The notes beneath the pieces were generated by a model that saw only the letters and a list, made by a program, of their open reading frames with translations, searched no databases and was not told the origin of the DNA. A DNA stretch of 64,000 nt from Paeniglutamicibacter cryotolerans (lineage in GTDB: Bacteria > Actinomycetota > Actinomycetes > Actinomycetales > Micrococcaceae), in assembly GCF_014190875.1 (NCBI RefSeq), contig NZ_JACHVS010000001.1, positions 434,001-498,000 of the forward strand. Reading direction: 5' to 3'. Both the position numbers and the translations under genes were made by a program. Of this stretch, positions 27,586 through 37,898 are shown one piece after another (the stretch's first letter is position 1; each line of letters begins with the position of its first letter).

Positions 27586-27588
27586 CGT
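27583..27588 (+). promoter_or_regulatory. -10 hexamer before trmB
   Basis: TAACGT at 27583-27588 overlaps the deacetylase stop and lies six bases before the trmB ATG. No Shine-Dalgarno is visible, which suggests a leaderless start. Confidence 0.4.
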
Positions 27589-27594
27589 TTAATC

Positions 27595-28449
27595 ATGAGC
27601 AATCCTGAAGAGCACAAGGCCCCGGTCAGCGGGCGGGCCGCCGAAGACCTATCGTTCTACCGCGAGGAACCGGTTTCCTTCGTCAGGCGCGGAACCCGGC
27701 TGCACGGCCGCAGGGCCGAGGCCTGGGACCGGCTGGCCGACGAACTGATCATCGACGTCCCACGCGATCGTGCCGATACGTCGGTGGCCGAGCACGCCAC
27801 CTTCGACATCGAGCAAATCTACGGCCGCAACGCACCGCTGATCGTCGAGATCGGCTCGGGGCTGGGCGAGGCGATGGCACACGCCGCCGCCGAGCACCCC
27901 GAAAAGAACTTCCTGGCCGTCGAGGTCTACCGCCCGGGACTGGCGGCACTGATCGCTCGCGCCGAGGAGCGTGGATTAGGCAACGTCCGCGCCGTACAGG
28001 CCAACGCCCCAGAGGTGCTGGACGTCATGTTGGAACCCGGTTCGGTCAACGAGCTATGGATCTTCTTCTCCGATCCGTGGCACAAGACCCGCCACCACAA
28101 ACGGCGCCTGATCAAGCCCTCGTTCATCGATAAGGCGGCACGCGTGCTGGCCCCCGGCGGAACGCTCCGGCTGGCTACCGACTGGTCCAACTACGCCGAG
28201 CAGATGCGCGAGGTGCTCGACGCCTCGACGGACTTCGATTCGTTGCACGCCGGCGAACGCTCCGGCGAGGACAGCGCCCTGACCCGCGTCCGCCGTTTCG
28301 GGCTGGAGGGTCACGATCCGGAGCCGGAGTTCACCGACGAGCTCGGAGGTTGGGCCCCTCGCTTCGAGGGCCGCACCTTGACCAACTTCGAAGGCAAGGC
28401 CGGCAAGGCAGGACGGCTGATTTTCGACCTGGCCTACCGCCGCCGCTAG
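27595..28449 (+). CDS. trmB: tRNA (guanine-N7-)-methyltransferase
   Basis: 284-residue enzyme making m7G46 in tRNA. After a 50-residue N-terminal extension, the SAM site is VEIGSGLGEAMAHAA, followed by NFLAVEVYRPG, the catalytic Asp in IFFSDPWHKTRHHKRR, and the terminal TNFEGKAGKAGRLIFDL region containing the family's TxFE motif. The fit to the family is complete. It ends in a CTAG tetranucleotide whose two strands supply the TAG stops of this gene and of the convergent hydrolase. Confidence 0.96.
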   Translation: MSNPEEHKAPVSGRAAEDLSFYREEPVSFVRRGTRLHGRRAEAWDRLADELIIDVPRDRADTSVAEHATFDIEQIYGRNAPLIVEIGSGLGEAMAHAAAEHPEKNFLAVEVYRPGLAALIARAEERGLGNVRAVQANAPEVLDVMLEPGSVNELWIFFSDPWHKTRHHKRRLIKPSFIDKAARVLAPGGTLRLATDWSNYAEQMREVLDASTDFDSLHAGERSGEDSALTRVRRFGLEGHDPEPEFTDELGGWAPRFEGRTLTNFEGKAGKAGRLIFDLAYRRR

Positions 28450-29324
28450 GCCAGAGGCTGCAATCCGCTGGCGATCAGTGCCAGATTGCGCAGGCAGAGA
28501 GTGTCCCCGTCACGGTACCCGTGGCGGGGATTCCTGCTATCGGGCAGATATTGGGAGGTGTTGTGCCCGGAGACGGCCAGCAGGCCGAGCCCGGGCCGAG
28601 CTCCGATGGCGAACCTCCTCCCGGCGAGCCTGCGCCCCGAAAGCAGCCGGCCCCAGAACGAAGTCAGGTCCCGTGGTGCGACGGCGTCGAATTGCGGTAT
28701 CCGAGGCGGCAGGGAACGCGGGCTGCCCGCCGAGCCGGTGGTGGCCAGCACGTCGACCACCACCACACCGTGCAAGTGCTCCAGCGCCAGGGCGGCAACC
28801 GTGGCCCCGTAGGAGTGGGCTTCGATGGCCAGATGGGCGCGGCACGGACGCAGCCTGTTGAACATGGCCAGGTCCTCCGCGAGCCGCATGGCGCCCTGTC
28901 GGGCCGCCGCGTTGGATAGCGCGGGGACCAGGCCCGGCGCCCGGTACCCGAGCCAGCTGATGACGCATGGTCCTTCAATACCCACTGCCTGCTGGGCCAG
29001 GTAGAGGCCTCCGGCCTCACGCACGCTGCCCCAGAGCGCCTTGGAGGCACGGATCCCGGACCCGGACACCTGGAAGGTCACGTGAGTTGCCGTATCCGGA
29101 TCGCCCACCGCCACGGCCGCCAGCGGTTCGGATGCGTCCAGGTCCAGGTACAACAGCCGCCGCGGAGGGATGGCGGAGTTCATCGAATCCCCGCGCAGCG
29201 CATGGGCCATGCCATCGAGCGCCGAACGCGCCGACGGCGCCAGGTGCGCGCGGCGCACCTTGTCCCGCTCGAACTGCGCGGTCGCATGCAGCGTCAGTTC
29301 GGCGTAGGACGCCGGGAAGCGCAT
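28446..29324 (-). CDS. Alpha/beta hydrolase (DUF1023-like)
   Basis: 292-residue alpha/beta hydrolase. The nucleophile elbow is EAHSYGATVAAL with the serine near residue 170, an acid follows VVVVDVLATTGSAGSP, and a late histidine is available in AVSGHNTSQYL. The ligand GCVIS...LGYRAPG region resembles the actinobacterial DUF1023 group. The substrate is unknown. Its ATG lies six bases beyond the hspR stop, so it is likely the fifth gene of the dnaK operon. It overlaps trmB by four bases at a shared CTAG. Confidence 0.8.
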   Translation of the reverse strand: MRFPASYAELTLHATAQFERDKVRRAHLAPSARSALDGMAHALRGDSMNSAIPPRRLLYLDLDASEPLAAVAVGDPDTATHVTFQVSGSGIRASKALWGSVREAGGLYLAQQAVGIEGPCVISWLGYRAPGLVPALSNAAARQGAMRLAEDLAMFNRLRPCRAHLAIEAHSYGATVAALALEHLHGVVVVDVLATTGSAGSPRSLPPRIPQFDAVAPRDLTSFWGRLLSGRRLAGRRFAIGARPGLGLLAVSGHNTSQYLPDSRNPRHGYRDGDTLCLRNLALIASGLQPLA

Positions 29325-29329
29325 CGGGG

Positions 29330-29758
29330 CTACCGCTGCGGGGACCAGACCACGATGGCCTGGCTGCGCCCGCGGGGCCGCTGTCCGCGGGCCAGGGAGA
29401 CCACGTCTCCCGCCGCGCCGGCAGCGAAGACGCGTCCGGCCTCCAGCGCCTGCCGATAGGCCCGCGCGTCGGAGAGCTCCTCGTTCAGCTCCCTGACGTG
29501 GGAACGCAACGCGGCGACCTGATGTTCGAGGGCCATGATCCGCTTAATGCCCTCGAGGGAGACTCCCTCCTTGGACAGGAGCTGGATCTCACGCAGCAGA
29601 TCAACGTCGTGCAGGCTGTACCGTCGCTGCTTGCCGCCCTGCCGGGAGGGCATGACGAGACCCATTCGATCGTATTGGCGCAGCGTCTGCGGGTGCATGT
29701 CGGCCAGCTGCGCGGCCACGGAAATCACGAAGACCGGGATGAAGCGATCGTTGTCCAT
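29330..29758 (-). CDS. hspR: Heat-shock repressor HspR (MerR type)
   Basis: 142-residue MerR-family repressor. It starts MDNDRFIPVFVISVAAQ and has the HTH/wing MHPQTLRQYDRMGLV, RQGGKQRRYS, followed by a coiled-coil (ALEHQVAALRSHVRELNEEL, about residues 75-95). HspR binds HAIR sites together with DnaK as corepressor. ATG at 29758 begins the conserved protein; the upstream extension in frame overlaps nothing conserved. It lies 64 bases after dnaJ. HAIR sites occur before dnaK and clpB in this window. Confidence 0.95.
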   Translation of the reverse strand: MDNDRFIPVFVISVAAQLADMHPQTLRQYDRMGLVMPSRQGGKQRRYSLHDVDLLREIQLLSKEGVSLEGIKRIMALEHQVAALRSHVRELNEELSDARAYRQALEAGRVFAAGAAGDVVSLARGQRPRGRSQAIVVWSPQR

Positions 29759-29822
29759 ACCTTGGTTCTGGTTCCTTCCGTTGCCGTCCGAGGCTAGCGC
29801 CCGCCGTTGATCCCCGGGTTGG

Positions 29823-30791
29823 CTAAAGCGCTGCCTTGGCCTTGAGCTGCGCCCGTGGATTCGCGTCGGCGGTGGCCTCGGCAAACGCCTTTACCGCGGC
29901 CTCGGCCTCGGCCGAGAGGTTTTGCGGGACGACGACGTCGAGCACGACCAGCAGGTCGCCATCGCCCTTGGCGCTCTTGACCCCGCGGCCCTTCAGACGC
30001 AGGGTCCGTCCCGATGCCGAACCGGCGGGAACCTTCACTTTTACCGTATCGCCGGTGAGCGTGGGGACCTCGATCTGGCCGCCGAGGGCTGCCTCGGCGA
30101 AAGTCACCGGGACATGGATCCTGATGTCGTTTCCCTCGCGGGCGAAGAAGGAATGCGGCTTGACCGAGACCTTGACGATCAAATCGCCGTTGCCCGCCGA
30201 CCCTGCCGAGCCCTTGCCGCGCACGCGGACGGACTGGCCGTCCTTGATGCCGGGCGGGATCCTCACGTCGATGACCTCGCCGCTGGGTTCGCGCAGGCCG
30301 ATCGTGGTTCCCTTGATGGAACCGGCAAAGGAGATGGTCGTGGTCGCGTTGCGGTCGGCACCCTTGCGCGGGGCCTGCTGGAAGCCACCACCGCCACCGA
30401 ACATATCGGCGAATTCCGGAGGTAGCCCGCCACCGCTGAACCCTCCGCCACCGCGGCGCTGTCCACCGCCACCGCCAAAGAGGTTGCTGAAGACGTCCTC
30501 GAAGCCGCCGCCGGCCCCGGGGTGTCCCTGGCCACCGGCGCTGAAGCGGGCGCCCGAGCCCATGGCACGGATCCCGTCGTACTGCTGGCGTTCCTCGGGG
30601 TCCGAGAGCACCGAGTGCGCCTCGGTGATGTCCTTGAACCGCTTCTCCGCCGCCGGATCACCGTCGTTGGTGTCCGGGTGGTACTTGCGCGCCATCTTGC
30701 GGTACGCCTTCTTGATGTCTGCGTCGCTGGCGTCCTTCGAGACGCCGAGAATCGCGTAAAAGTCCTTCTCGACCCAATCCTGACTGGCCAT
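29823..30791 (-). CDS. dnaJ: DnaJ-type co-chaperone without zinc finger
   Basis: 322-residue J-protein: J domain in residues 8-75 with HPD in ARKYHPDTNDGD, then a long Gly/Phe-rich linker (about 80-150) and the C-terminal peptide-binding domain. No cysteine occurs in the whole protein, so the four CxxCxGxG zinc repeats of classic DnaJ are missing and it is CbpA-like (type B). It nevertheless occupies the dnaJ slot of the operon. A 15-bp hairpin lies between it and grpE. Confidence 0.95.
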   Translation of the reverse strand: MASQDWVEKDFYAILGVSKDASDADIKKAYRKMARKYHPDTNDGDPAAEKRFKDITEAHSVLSDPEERQQYDGIRAMGSGARFSAGGQGHPGAGGGFEDVFSNLFGGGGGQRRGGGGFSGGGLPPEFADMFGGGGGFQQAPRKGADRNATTTISFAGSIKGTTIGLREPSGEVIDVRIPPGIKDGQSVRVRGKGSAGSAGNGDLIVKVSVKPHSFFAREGNDIRIHVPVTFAEAALGGQIEVPTLTGDTVKVKVPAGSASGRTLRLKGRGVKSAKGDGDLLVVLDVVVPQNLSAEAEAAVKAFAEATADANPRAQLKAKAAL

Positions 30792-30877
30792 CAGGCGCCT
30801 CCTTCGGATGGTACTTCAACTTCATGTGGTCCCGGGGCGATTGCCCGCGCGGGGTAAAAACGGTGGAGCCGGGCCAT

Positions 30878-30923
30878 CGTCCTCCAGCGGGGCACCGGTT
30901 TCCCGGTTCCCCGCTGGAGGACG
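30878..30923 (-). terminator. Intercistronic hairpin between grpE and dnaJ
   Basis: CGTCCTCCAGCGGGG (30878-30892) pairs perfectly with 30909-30923, and an inner ACCGG/CCGGT stem closes the loop. On the minus strand no U-run touches the stem; GTTTTTACC comes about 15 bases later. It may attenuate or process the operon mRNA rather than end it. Confidence 0.6.
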
Positions 30924-30945
30924 GCGCCTGGCCGTGGATGATGCC

Positions 30946-31509
30946 TTATTCTCCGGTGGAGACGATCACCTGGGCGGCACGCATGACGCGCTCGCCCTTC
31001 TTGAAGCCGGTGCGGAGAACCATGGATACGTGATCCGCGGGGATCTCCGGGTTCGGCTGCTGCATCAGTGCCTCGTGGATGGTCGGGTCGAAGACGACGC
31101 CGGCCTCGGCAATGCGCTCCAGGCCAAGGCCCTCGAGCACAGCGTCGAGCTTGTTCGCGATCGAAGCGAACGGGCCATCGGTCAAATCACCGTGGGCACG
31201 TGCCGCGTCGATGTCGTCGAGCACCGTCAGCATGTTATTCAGCACCGACTGGACGGCAAGTTCGCGGACTGCCTCCCGGTCACGCTCGACGCGCTTGCGG
31301 TAGTTCACGTACTCGGCCTGCAAGCGCTGCAGGTCCTCACGGAGCTCCGCCTCACGGGCATTGGCCTCCGCGTCGGCGGAATCCTCCACCGTTGCGGCCT
31401 CGTTGAGGATGGCCTCGGCCTGCGAGAGCGCGTCCCCCGAATCGTGCGCCTCGTCCACCGGGGTCACTTCCTCGTGGTTCTGCTCTTCTTCATTACCGTT
31501 GTCAGCCAT
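30946..31509 (-). CDS. grpE: Nucleotide exchange factor GrpE
   Basis: 187-residue GrpE. An acidic N-terminus is followed by a long coiled-coil (about residues 45-100) and the beta-wing head. The family signature FDPTIHEALMQQPN followed by VSMVLRTGFKKGERVMRAA is present. It releases ADP from DnaK. The ATG is 11 bases from the dnaK stop, so it follows dnaK in the same operon. Confidence 0.97.
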   Translation of the reverse strand: MADNGNEEEQNHEEVTPVDEAHDSGDALSQAEAILNEAATVEDSADAEANAREAELREDLQRLQAEYVNYRKRVERDREAVRELAVQSVLNNMLTVLDDIDAARAHGDLTDGPFASIANKLDAVLEGLGLERIAEAGVVFDPTIHEALMQQPNPEIPADHVSMVLRTGFKKGERVMRAAQVIVSTGE

Positions 31510-31520
31510 GGAAGTCGCGC

Positions 31521-33365
<1,845 letters not shown>

Positions 33366-33421
33366 AATGGTTCCTACTTTCTTTCCTGTGGAATTCTTCT
33401 TCAACGCCCGACCACCGGGTG

Positions 33422-33495
33422 ATTGAGCGTTCTGGACTCAAGTTTACCGAACGTGGATTCCGTGTCAATTCAAAGTTGAGTGACATTGACTCAAC
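33422..33495 (-). promoter_or_regulatory. dnaK promoter flanked by two HAIR operators
   Basis: On the minus strand TTGACA (33468-33463), a 16-base spacer and TAAACT (33446-33441) form a strong promoter. HAIR site 1 is ATTGAGC-N7-ACTCAAG at 33422-33442, overlapping the -10 and predicted start. HAIR site 2 is GTTGAGT-N7-ACTCAAC at 33475-33495, a perfect palindrome with ten-base arms when extended (33472-33498), just upstream of the -35. Confidence 0.85.
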
Positions 33496-33622
33496 TTTTG
33501 GAATTCCAGCATTGCTGACGTCCTCTCCCCGAGGATAAACCGCGGATTTCCGGGGAACAAGACTCACAGGAAACACACTGTTCGCTGATAGAGATCTGCC
33601 GCCGAACCTTTGCGGGACATGC

Positions 33623-33659
33623 GAAAGGTCCCGCCTTCCAATGGAGGGCGGGACCTTTC
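33623..33659 (-). terminator. Terminator downstream of the DEAD-box gene
   Basis: GAAAGGTCCCGCC (33623-33635) pairs perfectly with GGCGGGACCTTTC (33647-33659). It is 37 bases past the helicase stop on the minus strand, with no clear U-tract. Confidence 0.75.
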
Positions 33660-33696
33660 ATGTCATTTCTGGGCCATCAGTGCGATGACCTGTGGA

Positions 33697-35445
33697 TCAG
33701 TAGTTCTTCTGGTTCGACTGCGGTGCCGTGGCACGGCGCGGTCCGCGGCCGCGGGCACCGCGCGATGCGCCGGCCGCGGCTTCTGCCTTCGCCGATCCCA
33801 GTGCATCGGCAATGGTGTGGCCGCCGGTGCGCGGACGGCTGCTGGACGAGGTGCCCTGGCGCTGGTCTCCGCCACGGGAGTCAGCTCCGCGCTGGCCGCC
33901 GGAATTGCGTGCCGGGGCCGCACCGCGGCCGGAACCGTTGCCACGGCGGGCCACGTCGCGGTTTTCGCCACGGCTCTCTCCACGGTTGTCGTTGCGACGC
34001 TCGCCACGGTTGTCCCCGCGGCTGTCGTTGCGGCGCTCGCCACGGTTTTCCGTGCGGCCCTCGCCACGGCCGTCTTTGCGGCGCTCTCCACGCGGAGCGC
34101 CGGAGCGCTCGGAGCGGTTCTCGTCACGGCGCTCTCCACCACGTGCCGGCTCGGCACCTGCACGGGCTGCTCCGCGTCCGCCACGACGGCGGCCACGGCC
34201 ACCGGCGGCATCGGAATCGCTCAGCGTCTTGGTGCGCACGGCACTCTGCGAGCGCTCCTGCGGGGCGACATAGGCAACCAATTCGGCGCGTTCGCCGACG
34301 ACGTCGAGCACCTTGGCGCCGTTCGGGGAGACCTTTTCGAACGGGACCTTGATCCCGGCGGCCTTCATCATCGATTTGACATCGCTCTGCTGGTCGGGAG
34401 TGACCAGGGTGACGACGGTGCCGTCCGAACCGGCGCGGGCGGTACGGCCCGAGCGGTGCAGGTAGGCCTTGTGCTCTGCCGGCGGGTCGATGTGCACGAC
34501 CAGCTCGACGCCGTCCACGTGCACGCCGCGTGCGGCGACGTCGGTGGCGACCAGCACCCGGGCCTCGCCCGAGGAGAAGGCGGCCAGGTTGCGGTCACGG
34601 GCGTTCTGGCTCAGGTTGCCGTGGAGGTCGACGGCCGGGATGCCCGACTTCGACAGCCAGACGGTCATCTTCTTGGCGTGGTGCTTGGTGCGCATGAACA
34701 TGATCCGGCGACCGGAGCCCGAGGCGAGGGTGCGCACGAGATCCTTCTTGTCGTCGGCCGAGGTCAGGAACACGTGGTGCTCCATGGTGTTCACGGCTGC
34801 GGTGGGCGCATCGACCGAGTGGATGGTCGGGTTGGACAGGTAGCGCTGGACCAGCTTGTCCACGCCGTTGTCCAGCGTGGCGGAGAAGAGCAGGTGCTGG
34901 ATGCCGCGCGGGGCCTGGTCCAGGATGCGCTTGACGACCGGAAGGAAGCCGAGGTCGGCCATGTGGTCGGCCTCGTCGAGCACGGAGACCTCGACGCGGG
35001 ACAGGTCGACGATGCGCTGCTTGAGCAGGTCCTCGAGGCGGCCCGGGCAGGCGATGAGGATGTCAACGCCGGCGTTGAGGTCCTTTTCCTGGCGGACCTG
35101 GGAGACGCCGCCGAAGACAACGGAGGTGCGCAGGTTGGCCGCTTGGGCCAGTGGCTCGACGACCTTGGAGATCTGGGTAGCCAGTTCGCGGGTCGGGGCC
35201 ATGATCAAGGCGCGCGGAGTGCGGGCCTTGCGGGACTTCGGGTCGGCGGCCAGGCGGGCCACGACGGGAAGCGAGAAGGCGATGGTCTTGCCCGAGCCGG
35301 TCTGGCCGCGGCCGAGGACGTCGCCGCCGGCCAGGGTCGAGGGAAGCGTGGCTTCCTGGATCGGGAACGCCGAGTCGATCCCCTGTGCGGAGAGGACGTC
35401 GGAAAGGAAAGAGGGCACACCAAGGGAGGTGAAGGAAAGGCTCAC
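33697..35445 (-). CDS. DEAD-box RNA helicase
   Basis: 582-residue RNA helicase. Motifs in order: Q-motif FPIQEATLP, motif I GRGQTGSGKT, PTRELATQ, CPGRLEDLL, DEAD in VLDEADHM, SAT in LLFSATLDN, then VLVATDVAARGVHVDGVELV and HRSGRTARAG. The C-terminal 130 residues are a disordered Arg/Gly/Asp/Asn-rich tail with imperfect GERRND-RGE repeats, typical for RNA binding and condensate formation. GTG at 35445 begins the conserved region. The predicted leader is about 200 bases, as in cold-induced helicases. Which RNA it acts on (ribosome assembly or decay) cannot be told. Confidence 0.95.
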   Translation of the reverse strand: MSLSFTSLGVPSFLSDVLSAQGIDSAFPIQEATLPSTLAGGDVLGRGQTGSGKTIAFSLPVVARLAADPKSRKARTPRALIMAPTRELATQISKVVEPLAQAANLRTSVVFGGVSQVRQEKDLNAGVDILIACPGRLEDLLKQRIVDLSRVEVSVLDEADHMADLGFLPVVKRILDQAPRGIQHLLFSATLDNGVDKLVQRYLSNPTIHSVDAPTAAVNTMEHHVFLTSADDKKDLVRTLASGSGRRIMFMRTKHHAKKMTVWLSKSGIPAVDLHGNLSQNARDRNLAAFSSGEARVLVATDVAARGVHVDGVELVVHIDPPAEHKAYLHRSGRTARAGSDGTVVTLVTPDQQSDVKSMMKAAGIKVPFEKVSPNGAKVLDVVGERAELVAYVAPQERSQSAVRTKTLSDSDAAGGRGRRRGGRGAARAGAEPARGGERRDENRSERSGAPRGERRKDGRGEGRTENRGERRNDSRGDNRGERRNDNRGESRGENRDVARRGNGSGRGAAPARNSGGQRGADSRGGDQRQGTSSSSRPRTGGHTIADALGSAKAEAAAGASRGARGRGPRRATAPQSNQKNY

Positions 35446-35662
35446 GGGCTGCTTTCGGTCAAGGCTGCGCACACCGGGTCCGGCGCGCGTTGTCGCCGAA
35501 GAAAAAGAGTGCCTGGGCCCGCTTGGGGCGCCGCCGTTCCACAACAAGGGTGGACGGCCTTCCACCGCTGTGCGGCGGGAAAGGAATCAGATCTGTCGAC
35601 GCATAGGCCAGATGGCGGCGCTGATGACAGCGGGCCGAGTGAGCCTATAAATACCAATCCTA
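35446..35662 (-). promoter_or_regulatory. Long leader and promoter of the DEAD-box gene
   Basis: On the minus strand a -10 candidate TAGGAT lies at 35662-35657, so the leader would be about 200 bases. It is GC-rich and can form several hairpins. No ribosome site better than GAAAGC precedes the GTG, consistent with structured, perhaps temperature-dependent translation. Confidence 0.4.
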
Positions 35663-35697
35663 GCAGTCCCATGCCCTTCCCGCCGACGAGATCTGGC

Positions 35698-37815
35698 TTA
35701 CTCCCGCTTCGACAGCCTGCTGGGCCACCAGACTTTTTGCCCAATGTCGTGCACCAATGCGGGCACCAGCAACGTGCGGACCACCAACGTATCCAGCAAG
35801 ACGCCGAAGGCCACGATGAAGCCCAGTTGCACCAGGAACATGATCGGGATGACGCCCAATGCGGCGAAAGTAGCAGCAAGTACGACGCCGGCGGAGGTGA
35901 TCACCCCGCCGGTGACCGAGAGCCCGCGCAGGACCCCGTTGCGGGTTCCATGCTTCAGTGATTCCTCGCGGACCCTCGTCATGAGGAAGATGTTGTAGTC
36001 CACGCCCAGTGCAACCAGGAAGACGAAGCCGAAGAGCGGAACCGAGGGATCTGCACCGGGGAATTTAAAGATCCCATTGAAGACCCACGCGGATATTCCC
36101 ATCGCCGTCCCATAGGACAACAGCGTCGTCGCCACGAGCAGGACCGGAGCCAGTATCGAGCGTAAGAGCAACATCAGGATCACGAGGATGGCGGCCAGGA
36201 TCAGCGGGATGATCTTGAGCAGGTCAGCCTCTGCCGTGGTGGCCGTGTCACTGAGCGTCGCAGTGGTTCCACCGACCAGGACCTCGGGGTCCGCTTCGTG
36301 CAACGTGTCGCGCAACTGCACCAGGGTGGCCTTCGCCGCGTTTGAATCCGCCGCGTCGTCCAGGGTGATGGTCAGCAGTGAGCGTCCGTCCACGACCTGG
36401 GCCTCACGGCCGGGCATTACCGGCCCTCCCCCGGAAGCCTGGATGTACACCGAGGCGACACCCGGAACATCCTTGGCGACAGTGAGCAGCGCGCTGGCGC
36501 GGTCGGCCGGAACCACCCCGTAGGCGGGACTTCCGGTGCCACCGGGGAAATGATCGCCCAGGGCCTGTTGCCCGTCCCGTGAATCGGTCTGGCCCAGGAC
36601 CAGATCGCTTTGCGGGACACCGGTTGCCTTGAGCTGCGTGATGCCCAATGCGCCCGCGGCCAGAACGATGATCGTGAGGATCCAGATGGGTCGAGGATGG
36701 CGTCCGACGAAGCGGGCGATGCGTCCCCACAAGCCATCGGGAAGTTCTTCGGCTTCCAGTTCACGGGCCGGGCGCGGGTGGAAAGGCCAGTAGGCCGCCT
36801 TGCCCAGCAGCGCGAGCACCGCCGGCAGGAAAGTCAACGCCGAGAGCACGGAGAACAGTATGCCGAAGGCGCCAATGGGCCCCAGTGCCTTGTTGGAGTT
36901 CAGGTCCGAGAAAAGCAGGCACAGCAGGCCGACGGCAACGGTTCCGCCCGAAGCCAGGATCGGTTCAAACGATCTGCGCCAGGCCAGGACCGCGGCTTCC
37001 CAGCGCCCTGCCCCGGAGGCCACGGCTTCCTTGTGCCGGGCAACTAAAAGCAGCGAATAGTCGGTGGCAGCACCGATGACCAGGATGGAGAGGATGCCTT
37101 GGCTTTGCCCATCGAGCCTGATCAAACCCTCTTTGGCCATGAAGTAGACGGCTAGGATCGCCCCGCACAATGCCACCATGGCGGTCAGCAAGACGGTGAT
37201 CGGCAGCAGCAGCGAGCGATAGACCAGCAAGAGGATCACCAATACGGCCGTCAGTGCCACGCCCAGGAGGACGCCATCGATGCCGGAGAATGCCTCGGAC
37301 AGGTCGGCGGTGAATCCGGCCGGCCCCGTGACATAGGTACTTGTCCCCTCCGGTGCCAGCTTAACCAAGTCGGACCGCAGCTGGTCCACTGTGCCCTTGG
37401 TATCCCCGTCGGCCGACAGCGGCACCAGCAACTGGGCCGCGAGCCCGTCCTCGGAGAAGAAGGGGCCCGCAATTGCGCCATCCAAGTCCGGGAGCTTTGC
37501 CAGCGAATCGGCCACGGACTTGATCGCCTGCTGGTCGAGGGCGGATGATCCGACCACCACCACCACGGCGGGGATCGCATCGCCTTGCCTGAATTTCTCT
37601 TGCCAGGCAAGAGCCCGGGTGGCCTCGGCCGAGGCCGGTAGGAATGCCGCCTGGTCGTTGGTCTGCACGCTGCTGAGCTTGCCGAAGGTCGGCCCACCGA
37701 CCCCGGCCACCCCAAGCCAAACCACTATCAGCGCTACCGACACTAAGGCGCGCCACACGGCAAATTTGGTGTGTTTCGAAGCGGAATGCCGCTGTCTTTC
37801 CATGTCCGGACCCAT
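35698..37815 (-). CDS. MMPL/RND-family membrane transporter
   Basis: 705-residue RND transporter of the MMPL type. It has two halves, each with one helix, an exported domain of about 150 residues, and five more helices. Family landmarks are LVIGAATDYSLLLVARHKE in half one and VALGVDYNIFLMTRVREES in half two, with the proton-relay acidic and tyrosine residues. It is short compared with mycobacterial MmpL proteins (about 950 residues), like the single-gene exporters of drugs or lipids in other actinobacteria. ATG at 37815 gives a 28-base leader from the predicted promoter. The divergent MarR gene probably controls it. Confidence 0.92.
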   Translation of the reverse strand: MGPDMERQRHSASKHTKFAVWRALVSVALIVVWLGVAGVGGPTFGKLSSVQTNDQAAFLPASAEATRALAWQEKFRQGDAIPAVVVVVGSSALDQQAIKSVADSLAKLPDLDGAIAGPFFSEDGLAAQLLVPLSADGDTKGTVDQLRSDLVKLAPEGTSTYVTGPAGFTADLSEAFSGIDGVLLGVALTAVLVILLLVYRSLLLPITVLLTAMVALCGAILAVYFMAKEGLIRLDGQSQGILSILVIGAATDYSLLLVARHKEAVASGAGRWEAAVLAWRRSFEPILASGGTVAVGLLCLLFSDLNSNKALGPIGAFGILFSVLSALTFLPAVLALLGKAAYWPFHPRPARELEAEELPDGLWGRIARFVGRHPRPIWILTIIVLAAGALGITQLKATGVPQSDLVLGQTDSRDGQQALGDHFPGGTGSPAYGVVPADRASALLTVAKDVPGVASVYIQASGGGPVMPGREAQVVDGRSLLTITLDDAADSNAAKATLVQLRDTLHEADPEVLVGGTTATLSDTATTAEADLLKIIPLILAAILVILMLLLRSILAPVLLVATTLLSYGTAMGISAWVFNGIFKFPGADPSVPLFGFVFLVALGVDYNIFLMTRVREESLKHGTRNGVLRGLSVTGGVITSAGVVLAATFAALGVIPIMFLVQLGFIVAFGVLLDTLVVRTLLVPALVHDIGQKVWWPSRLSKRE

Positions 37816-37834
37816 TTTCGTTAGCGCAGGCAAT

Positions 37835-37892
37835 AATACTTTCCATCACAGAGTATTTCGACTATGGAAATACTTCAACACCGCATTAGAAT
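37835..37892. promoter_or_regulatory. MarR operator and divergent promoters
   Basis: AGTATTTC (37852-37859) and GAAATACT (37867-37874) form a perfect palindrome spaced by seven bases, with a further AATACT half-site at 37835-37840. For the transporter, TTGAAG (37878-37873), 17 bases and TACTCT (37855-37850) make a promoter, with the palindrome lying between and over these boxes. For marR, TAGAAT (37887-37892) is six bases before the ATG. Confidence 0.75.
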
Positions 37893-37898
37893 GGAACC

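Larger units (their letters stand above)
33366..33696. other. 331-base intergenic region before dnaK
   Basis: It contains the dnaK leader, promoter and HAIR sites (33366-33498), about 120 bases in which I see nothing recognisable (33499-33622), and a terminator hairpin (33623-33659) belonging to the DEAD-box gene. Confidence 0.7.
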
